Position numbers and translations under genes: made by a program. The notes under the pieces were generated by a model. The model saw only the letters and a list, made by a program, of their open reading frames with translations, was not told the DNA's origin and did not search any database. This document shows, one piece after another, positions 1 to 4,724 of a stretch of 5,286 nucleotides of DNA (the stretch's first letter is position 1; every line of letters starts with the position of its first letter). Source of the stretch: an uncultured Chloroflexota bacterium. Lineage in GTDB: Bacteria; Chloroflexota; Dehalococcoidia; SAR202; UBA11138. The stretch covers positions 1-5,286 of the forward strand of contig CAJWRP010000210.1 in the NCBI GenBank assembly GCA_913046025.1, in the 5' to 3' direction.

Positions 1-723
1 GTGGTGAATGAAGTGGCTGGTCGAGGGCCTGTCATCGGCAACGTATCCTGCGCGAGCACCCAGCTCTCCATCAACATGGCGTTGGAAGTCCAGGAGATGG
101 GTCTTGATGGCATAGCCGTAACTCCTCCTTACTACTACCCGAATGCACAGGATGAGGTTCTTGACCACTATCGACACATTCGCAGCCGAGTGGGCGCTCC
201 GCTGTGGGTTTACAACATCCCGCAGACCGTGAAGACGACTGTAGCTCCGGGCACGGTGGCGATACTGGCCAGCGAGGGCGCTGTTGTCGGAATAAAGGAC
301 AGCTCCGGCGCAGGCGAGCTCCTGGCCGAGCTGAACGTGCTTTGCCAACAGGGTGGACTCTCGCTTCTGCGATTCCTGGGAACGTCGTACCGCATGGCTG
401 TTGCTGATGGCGTGGGTGTGCAGGGCGTAATTCCGGGCATCGGTAACCTGATTCCTGCAATATCAGTCGAGTGCTGGGACGCTGGTCAGTCGGGCGATGC
501 GGAGGCGGCAAAGGCTGCTAACGCCAAGTTGTTGACCTTCATGAAGCTGGGCAAGCTGGCTAAGGGAGGCGGCCCCAACGCTGCTGCTTTCGGTGGCATG
601 AAGGCTGCGCTGAAGATCATGGGCGTCATCGACGATGACACGCTGTCCCGCCCCTTCCGGGCCTTCACGTCAGAGGAGAAGGCAGGCATTCCGCCAATCC
701 TTAAGGAGCTTGGGTTGGTGTAG
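1..723 (+). CDS. DapA-family Schiff-base aldolase/lyase (5' end missing)
   Basis: This is a class I lyase of the dihydrodipicolinate synthase / N-acetylneuraminate lyase superfamily, a cytoplasmic TIM-barrel enzyme that forms a Schiff base with a 2-keto acid. Visible marks are TPPYYYPN at residues 41-48 (barrel strand 4 region), the conserved tyrosine Y71 in VYNIP, and the Schiff-base lysine K99 in VGIKDSSG. About 240 residues are present against a usual 290-310. The N-terminal part with the GTTGE-type motif is absent, so the gene runs in from upstream and the GTG at base 1 is probably not the true start. The residue run after YNIP is QTVKTTV, without the arginine that follows YNVP in true DapA and binds the substrate carboxylate. 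This favours an aldolase for 2-keto-3-deoxy sugar acids or a similar lyase over a lysine-biosynthesis enzyme. The exact substrate cannot be read from sequence. It ends with TAG; a hairpin follows 20 bases later. Confidence 0.9.
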   Translation: MVNEVAGRGPVIGNVSCASTQLSINMALEVQEMGLDGIAVTPPYYYPNAQDEVLDHYRHIRSRVGAPLWVYNIPQTVKTTVAPGTVAILASEGAVVGIKDSSGAGELLAELNVLCQQGGLSLLRFLGTSYRMAVADGVGVQGVIPGIGNLIPAISVECWDAGQSGDAEAAKAANAKLLTFMKLGKLAKGGGPNAAAFGGMKAALKIMGVIDDDTLSRPFRAFTSEEKAGIPPILKELGLV

Positions 724-743
724 ATTATTTCGATCTGTAAGTG

Positions 744-774
744 CTCACCCAATACAGAGCTAATTTTGGGTGAG
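744..774 (+). terminator. 9-bp perfect hairpin downstream of the aldolase gene
   Basis: CTCACCCAA (744-752) and TTGGGTGAG (766-774) are exact reverse complements around a 13-base loop, beginning 20 bases after the aldolase stop codon. No run of T follows (the next bases are TCTGGGAACG), so it is not a textbook intrinsic terminator. A transcript-end or mRNA-stabilising hairpin is the likeliest role by position. The stem is seen directly; the function is inferred. Confidence 0.45.
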
Positions 775-800
775 TCTGGGAACGAATAATTGTATTCTGT

Positions 801-872
801 ATGTCATTCTGGGTCTAGGCGATGAATCTGGGGTATCAAGCTAGAGATTCTTCGTCTCACTCGGAATGACAT
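801..872. repeat. 72-nt imperfect palindrome, dispersed-repeat-like
   Basis: The left arm (801-829, starting ATGTCATTC) and right arm (845-872, ending GAATGACAT) are reverse complements over 28 aligned positions, with 23 identities, one single-base bulge (T816) and a 15-base loop. Of the five substitutions, three become G-U pairs in a plus-strand RNA, so the stem is better kept in transcripts in the sense of the downstream hydrolase. The outer 9 bp are perfect. The GTCATTC ... GAATC arm wording resembles dispersed palindromic intergenic repeats I recall from several bacterial genomes, but I could not check copy number. A T-rich stretch (TTTCTATT, 873-880) follows, so it could also act as a terminator or attenuator. 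It ends 12 bases before the hydrolase Shine-Dalgarno. Confidence 0.6.
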
Positions 873-884
873 TTTCTATTGTCG

Positions 885-889
885 AAGGA
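885..889 (+). promoter_or_regulatory. Ribosome binding site fixing a TTG start
   Basis: AAGGA lies five bases before TTG at 895. There is no ATG or GTG near the expected N-terminus of the hydrolase, and this Shine-Dalgarno match is what supports initiation at TTG. Confidence 0.65.
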
Positions 890-894
890 AAACA

Positions 895-1740
895 TTGACT
901 GAACCACAAACTCATTTCGTAAACATTTCAGACGCTCGTTTGGCGTATGTGGACTGGGGTGACAACGGCCCACCTCTTCTTATGTTGCATGGCGACCTGC
1001 GCACTGGCCGTAGCTTCGATGGCGTTGCGAGAGGCCTATATGAAAAATTTCATGTGGTGTCGTTGGATGCGCGGGGGCACGGTGACAGCGACTGGACGCC
1101 TCGTGGCTATCGCTTCGATGAGCGAGTGGAAGACCTGAAGGCCTTCTGCGACGCTCTGGGGCTGACGGACATTATTGGTGCAGGCCACTCCACAGGCGGC
1201 GTTGTGATGGTGCTGGCTGCCGACAAGTACCCGGGTTTATTCAGTCAGCTAGCCCTGATGGAACCGATGGTCATTGTGGACGAGCCATTCCAGAGGATGG
1301 TTGCTAAGCGTATGGACTTCGACCGCACGACGTGGAAGAGTCGCGAAGAGGTTTACGACTACCTGAGCAAGCATCACTCGGCTGGTCGTTGGCGCGACGA
1401 CGTGATTCGGGATGTTGCGGCTCATGAGACCTACCAGCGTGAGGATGGCCTGTTCGACATGAAATGGTCTCCCAACTCCTTTAACTGGCCGGACCGCGAT
1501 GGGGACTACTTTGACCTAAAGATTATTTTTGACAGGCTAGGCATTCCCATACTGTCTATCAGCAGCACAAACCATAAGTCTAAGTTCCCAGGGCAGCACG
1601 TGGTCCAGGACGGAGTGCCGGGCATGCACAAGCTGACCATCGAAAACAGCGACCACAATATGTACATGGAGCGACCAGACGTCATTGCGCAGGTCGTCGC
1701 CGATTTCGTGACGGGAAAGGTGTTACCTTATAATATATAA
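895..1740 (+). CDS. Alpha/beta-fold hydrolase
   Basis: A complete 281-residue alpha/beta hydrolase, a normal length for the family, likely cytoplasmic since no signal peptide is seen. In order: strand and oxyanion loop LLMLHGD (28-34), the DARGHGDS turn (58-65) typical of the family, nucleophile elbow GHSTG (97-101) with S99, a cap region about 130-205, and the catalytic histidine H254 in SDHNMYMERPD. The usual acid after strand beta-7 is missing: after GIPIL (216-220) comes SISSTNHKSKF with no Asp or Glu. Instead E123 in LALMEP follows strand beta-6, 24 residues after S99, the same spacing as the Asp106-Glu130 pair of haloalkane dehalogenase DhaA. The nucleophile here is Ser, so an esterase, lactonase or C-C hydrolase is more likely than a dehalogenase. 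Substrate unknown. The start is TTG with AAGGA five bases upstream. It may follow the aldolase in a transcript, but two hairpins lie between them. Confidence 0.9.
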   Translation: MTEPQTHFVNISDARLAYVDWGDNGPPLLMLHGDLRTGRSFDGVARGLYEKFHVVSLDARGHGDSDWTPRGYRFDERVEDLKAFCDALGLTDIIGAGHSTGGVVMVLAADKYPGLFSQLALMEPMVIVDEPFQRMVAKRMDFDRTTWKSREEVYDYLSKHHSAGRWRDDVIRDVAAHETYQREDGLFDMKWSPNSFNWPDRDGDYFDLKIIFDRLGIPILSISSTNHKSKFPGQHVVQDGVPGMHKLTIENSDHNMYMERPDVIAQVVADFVTGKVLPYNI

Positions 1741-1753
1741 GAATTATAGGTAA
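1723..1753 (+). other. AT-rich hairpin over the hydrolase stop codon, containing a TATAAT box
   Basis: TTACCTTATAAT (1723-1734) pairs with ATTATAGGTAA (1743-1753): 11 bp with one bulged T and an 8-base loop holding the TAA stop (1738-1740). The left arm also contains a perfect -10 box TATAAT (1729-1734); a weak -35 candidate TCGTGA (1706-1711) lies 17 bases upstream. It could be a weak transcript end for the hydrolase, or the promoter of the broken gene that begins at 1768. Neither role can be decided from sequence. Confidence 0.3.
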
Positions 1754-1767
1754 AGCGAGGTAATTTA

Positions 1768-2246
1768 TTGGAAACCATAGGGGCACTCATTGCAGGTTTT
1801 GCAATATGAGGGTTTATCGCAAGTGAAATTTGGTTGGTTGTCCTGCTTATCAAAAGAAACCGCTGGAAACGACCCTTGGCCTTAGTTTTGATATCGTTTA
1901 TTTCGTTTGTAGACGGGGGTTGATGATATACAGCGCGACTAGCAATAGCGTCGATCCCACTTTCGTGGCAATATTTTCTTCCCTGACTGCGTTGCCAACG
2001 CCAACGCCTTCACCTGTACCTGTACCTATTTCGACACCTACTTTTCAGCAAGACTTCACTACCGCAATTCGCATTACTTACGACGATCTTTTTCGCAATA
2101 ATGAAGAACATATTGGGAAACGAATCGCATTTCGTGGCCACATAGACCAGATTCAGGAGAGGAGTCGTCGTTCTTATTTGATACGTGCGGCAGTAACGGA
2201 GGAATTTTTCGGATATTGGGACGATGTTGGGTTTTCTTTTATCTAG
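1768..2246 (+). pseudogene. Degraded membrane protein with Pro/Thr linker and small C-terminal domain
   Basis: A likely start is TTG at 1768 with GAGG (1757-1760) seven bases upstream. The frame reads METIGALIAGFAI, then TGA (1807-1809), then a hydrophobic stretch (GFIASEIWLVVLLI), a basic turn KRNRWKR, and a second hydrophobic helix PLALVLISFISFVDGG before TGA TGA (1921-1926). Adding one G to the G5 run at 1915-1919 joins this frame to the next, giving FVDGGLMIYSAT, then a linker LPTPTPSPVPVPISTP, then a globular part starting ITYDDLFRNNEEHIGKR and ending YWDDVGFSFI at 2246. So the parent was probably a protein with two membrane helices, an extracytoplasmic Pro/Thr linker and a small beta-rich domain of a kind common in Chloroflexota and Firmicutes envelope proteins (family recalled, not verified; function unknown). 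The C-terminus seems shorter than such domains usually are and its end overlaps the end of the convergent reductase gene by 8 bp. A shorter intact protein from ATG 1923 is the alternative. The stretch is AT-richer than its neighbours. Confidence 0.55.
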
Positions 2247-3240
2247 GCCGACCTAGGACAGGCGTTATGGGGTCGTTGAAGCCCCAGCCGGTGTGCTCGC
2301 CCGGCGGTACCAACCTGTCGATCTCCTTCAGCGCCTCGTCATCTATGTCCCAACCGAGGCAGCCGAGATTGTCTTCGTACTGCTCCATTGTGCGCGGTCC
2401 CACGATCACCGACGTAATTATGGGATTGCCCAAGATCCAGTTCAGGGCGAACTGCGACATGGACTTGCCGTGGCGCTCTGCAAGAGGCTTGAGCTTTATT
2501 GCGACGTCCAGGCTTTCGTCTCGCAACTCAGTCTCGATGATACGGGAGTCGCCTCGAGCCGCCCGGGAACCCTCTGGCAGTTCCTGATTCAGCTGGTACT
2601 TGCCTGTTAGTACGCCCCTGGCCAGCGGGCTGTAGACCATCATTCCCACCCCGTGCTCCTGACAGAAAGGCAACTGCTCCAGCTCGATGTCGCGGTTAAC
2701 GATGTTATATAGCTGCTGACTGCACATCACAGGGGCCAGGTTTCGCTGGTCAGCAATCCACAGCGCGGAGCATATCTGCCAGGCGTAGTGGTTAGACATG
2801 CCGGTATAACGCACCTTGCCCAGCTTGACTAGATCGCCCATGGCTTCGATGGTCTCGTTTAACGGCGTGGAGTAGTCAGGCCTGTGTAGCATGTAGATGT
2901 CTATGTAGTTGGTCTTTAGACGGCGCAGGCTGTTGTCCACCTCGTTCATGATGTGGGCTCGGCTCAGACCTCCGGCGTTGGGCCAGTCACCCATGTTGGC
3001 GGCTACTTTTGTGACCAGTACTACCTTGTGACGCTTTCCATCCAGAGCTTTGCCGACGATGTTTTCGGACTCACCGCCGTTGTAGCCATTGGCAGTATCG
3101 ATAAAATTGATGCCGTCGTCCAGCGCCCGGTCAATGATGCGTATCGAATCTTCACTGCTGGTTGCGCCACCGAACATCATTGCGCCCAGGCAGAGGCGGG
3201 AAACTTTGACGCCGGAACTTCCTACGTTTATGTATTCCAT
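2239..3240 (-). CDS. Aldo-keto reductase, YajO-like
   Basis: A complete 333-residue NAD(P)H-dependent aldo-keto reductase with an (alpha/beta)8 barrel, cytoplasmic, reducing aldehydes or ketones (or oxidising the alcohol). The N-terminus MEYINVGSSGVKVSRLCLG is the typical opening beta-hairpin. The catalytic tetrad is D48 (NFIDTA), Y53 (NGYNGG), K78 (LVTKV) and H119 (YMLHRPD). The YSPLARG segment is at 203-209, and the C-terminal cofactor motif GPRTMEQYEDN (281-291) holds the residues that bind the 2'-phosphate side of NADPH in the family. The overall wording, especially SRLCLGAMMFGG, recalls E. coli YajO, but I assign no symbol. It starts 52 bp after the stop of the enolase-superfamily gene on the same strand, so co-transcription is likely. 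The Shine-Dalgarno in front of ATG is weak (AGAGAG), so coupling to upstream translation is possible. Its last codons overlap the end of the convergent degraded gene by 8 bp. Substrate unknown. Confidence 0.93.
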   Translation of the reverse strand: MEYINVGSSGVKVSRLCLGAMMFGGATSSEDSIRIIDRALDDGINFIDTANGYNGGESENIVGKALDGKRHKVVLVTKVAANMGDWPNAGGLSRAHIMNEVDNSLRRLKTNYIDIYMLHRPDYSTPLNETIEAMGDLVKLGKVRYTGMSNHYAWQICSALWIADQRNLAPVMCSQQLYNIVNRDIELEQLPFCQEHGVGMMVYSPLARGVLTGKYQLNQELPEGSRAARGDSRIIETELRDESLDVAIKLKPLAERHGKSMSQFALNWILGNPIITSVIVGPRTMEQYEDNLGCLGWDIDDEALKEIDRLVPPGEHTGWGFNDPITPVLGRPR

Positions 3241-3292
3241 TAAGGGAGATTCTCTCTTGTATTTTTAATAAAAGACTCCATAAGCATCGTTC

Positions 3293-4501
3293 TTAGATCA
3301 CCTTGTAGCCGCTGGCGGTTACGGCCAGGCTGTTCTCGTTCCAAGGGTGCTCGCGGGCGATCTCTTCATTGAGGTCTGCGCCCCAGCCGGGGACGGTAGG
3401 GATCGTCATGTAGCCGTCGATAATTTCAGGCTGTGCCGTGGTGAGATCGTCCTTCCAGGGCACGTCGTCGATATCGATCTCCATGATGCGCACGTTGGCC
3501 AGTGAGGCGCACAGGTTTGCGCTAATGAAACTGGACAGGTGACTGTAGTAGTTGTGAGGCGCGACGTTGTGCTGGTACACCTCTGCAAGATCGCCTATCT
3601 TCTTGGACTGGCTGAAGCCGTTCCACGGCACGTCAATCATGAACATGTCGGCTGAGTGATTCTCGAAGTAGGGGATGTAGTCCCGCATATAAAATAAATT
3701 CTCGCCGGTGCAAATCCTAGTGGTAGTTGAGTCCTTTATCTGGCGCAGGCTCATGTGATCGTACATGTCGATCTCCAGCCACAGCATGTCAAACTGCTCC
3801 AGAACTTTGGCGATGCGCAGGGCAGACTCTGTCTTGAAGTGGAAGTTCAGGTCCAGGTTTAGATCGATGTCGTCGCCCACAGCGTCGCGGAAGGTGCCAA
3901 TCAGTTTCTCGATGTGAGGAATGAGCCACTTGGGCGCCCACTGGTCCGTGGTGCCGACGCCGCCTGTGAAGCCGCCGCCGAAGGTAGCGCCTTGACCTGG
4001 TAGGAGTATGTTAGTCTTCAGCGCAGTGAAGCCGCGCGCTTTGACCTCTTTGCCCAGCGCTGTAACGGCGTCCCAGGAATCAATGGGAGGGGTGCCGAGA
4101 ATATCGCTGTGTCGCACTCGGGAGCTGCCGCAGTGGGACCAGTAGATGCGTACCTTTTCGCGGGTGGGGCCGCCGAATAGCTCCGCGACGGAGATACCGA
4201 GAGCCTTGGCCTTGATGTCGATGAAGGCGCAGTCGAGACCGGCGATTGCTTTGGCCGCGACGCCACCAGGACTCTGTCGGGTGCCGCGATACATATCCTG
4301 AAAGCGCATCTCGAAAGCCCTAGGGTCCTGCCCGATGAGGAGAGGCTTCAGGTCGCGAATCGTTCCCTCAATGCCGTGAGGAGATTTGCCGTCGCTGCAT
4401 TCGCCCCAGCCGGTGATGCCCTCGTCAGTTTCCACCTTCACGAACATCCAGGGTCGCCAGCCGGCATCAACAATGAAAGTCTCGATATTGCTTATCTTCA
4501 T
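3293..4501 (-). CDS. Enolase-superfamily (mandelate racemase type) enzyme, probable sugar-acid dehydratase
   Basis: A 402-residue member of the mandelate racemase / muconate lactonizing enzyme group. The N-terminal capping domain covers about 1-125 (GWGECSDG at 31-38) and the barrel follows. Mg2+ ligands are D217 (LDLNF), E243 (WLEID) and E267 (TGENL); D290 (MIDVPW) and H316 (APHNYYSH) form the general-base dyad. Ligand spacings (26, 24, 23, 26) are close to those of mandelate racemase. The strand-2 KxK motif reads KTN (162-164), so the second lysine, the usual S-face base, is replaced by Asn. That fits a dehydratase using the His-Asp dyad better than a racemase. A glycine-rich segment at about 169-184 looks like an insertion. 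The start is ATG at 4501, with AGGAG four bases upstream, rather than the in-frame GTG 12 bases earlier. The enzyme would act in the cytoplasm on an acid sugar, giving a 2-keto-3-deoxy acid; the actual substrate is unknown. First gene of a likely two-gene operon with the reductase. Confidence 0.9.
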   Translation of the reverse strand: MKISNIETFIVDAGWRPWMFVKVETDEGITGWGECSDGKSPHGIEGTIRDLKPLLIGQDPRAFEMRFQDMYRGTRQSPGGVAAKAIAGLDCAFIDIKAKALGISVAELFGGPTREKVRIYWSHCGSSRVRHSDILGTPPIDSWDAVTALGKEVKARGFTALKTNILLPGQGATFGGGFTGGVGTTDQWAPKWLIPHIEKLIGTFRDAVGDDIDLNLDLNFHFKTESALRIAKVLEQFDMLWLEIDMYDHMSLRQIKDSTTTRICTGENLFYMRDYIPYFENHSADMFMIDVPWNGFSQSKKIGDLAEVYQHNVAPHNYYSHLSSFISANLCASLANVRIMEIDIDDVPWKDDLTTAQPEIIDGYMTIPTVPGWGADLNEEIAREHPWNENSLAVTASGYKVI

Positions 4502-4505
4502 GGCA

Positions 4506-4510
4506 CTCCT
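4506..4510 (-). promoter_or_regulatory. Ribosome binding site choosing ATG 4501 over GTG 4513
   Basis: On the minus strand the order is GTGAGGAGTGCCATG. The AGGAG lies between the in-frame GTG and the ATG, four bases before the ATG, so it can serve only the ATG. This removes four residues from the longest reading frame and leaves MKISNIETF, a typical start for the family. Confidence 0.75.
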
Positions 4511-4577
4511 CACAAGCCTACTTCATGAATATTATGGCCTGGATGATATCACAATTGGCTGCCCGTTTGAGGCTTCC

Positions 4578-4606
4578 TTGACAGGTGGATGATGCCTAAA
4601 TAGGAT
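4578..4606 (+). promoter_or_regulatory. Sigma-70-type promoter for the amidase
   Basis: TTGACA (4578-4583, perfect -35) is followed after exactly 17 bases by TAGGAT (4601-4606, four of six to the -10 consensus). Transcription would begin near 4613 and leave a leader of about 110 bases before the amidase ATG. Motif and spacing are seen; activity is inferred. Confidence 0.6.
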
Positions 4607-4616
4607 AGGCGCTATC
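4604..4616. promoter_or_regulatory. Palindrome over the -10 box and start point, possible operator
   Basis: GATAG (4604-4608) and CTATC (4612-4616) are exact reverse complements around GCG. The site overlaps the last three bases of the proposed -10 box and reaches the expected transcription start, a position where a bound repressor would block initiation. A short palindrome can occur by chance; no regulator gene is in the window. Confidence 0.3.
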
Positions 4617-4690
4617 GGCATTGTGGCCTCCCTCCTAAGGAGTCGTTGGACCGGCCATGAGAGATCGTAAATGAGCTTTCAACGAATATG

Positions 4691-4704
4691 CAGATGTGCA
4701 TCTG
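4691..4704. promoter_or_regulatory. Perfect 14-bp palindrome in the amidase leader
   Basis: CAGATG (4691-4696) and CATCTG (4699-4704) are exact reverse complements with only TG between them. It lies 8 bases before the Shine-Dalgarno of the amidase. The two-base centre is too tight for a good RNA loop, so a protein-binding DNA site is more plausible than an RNA hairpin. Confidence 0.35.
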
Positions 4705-4712
4705 AGCGAAAG

Positions 4713-4718
4713 AAGGAG
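4713..4718 (+). promoter_or_regulatory. Strong ribosome binding site deciding the amidase start
   Basis: AAGGAG stands six bases before ATG 4725. An in-frame ATG at 4671 would add 18 residues (beginning MSFQRICRCASE) but has no comparable Shine-Dalgarno, so 4725 is preferred. Confidence 0.8.
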
Positions 4719-4724
4719 ACCATC

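Noticed and set aside
71..511. Minus-strand open frame of 146 codons inside the aldolase gene
   Set aside because: It is antisense to a strongly supported enzyme, has a low-complexity Pro/Arg-rich translation and no recognisable motif.
1807..1809. TGA as selenocysteine or as Trp under a different genetic code
   Set aside because: A second TGA pair at 1921-1926 ends the same frame, the supported genes all use TGG for Trp, and the frame is also broken by a shift; decay or sequence error is simpler. I did not assess a SECIS element.
2216..2610. Plus-strand open frames of 105-123 codons across the reductase gene
   Set aside because: Their translations show no family features and they lie opposite the well-supported reductase; they are shadows of its codon bias.
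2953..3243. Plus-strand open frame of 96 codons opposite the reductase N-terminus
   Set aside because: Complementary-frame shadow of the reductase with no ribosome site or family motif.
4511..4570. Promoter for the enolase-superfamily gene on the minus strand
   Set aside because: A CATAAT/TAATAT-like -10 is present, but the only -35-like hexamer (TTGTGA) is 12-14 bases away, too close, so I did not list it.
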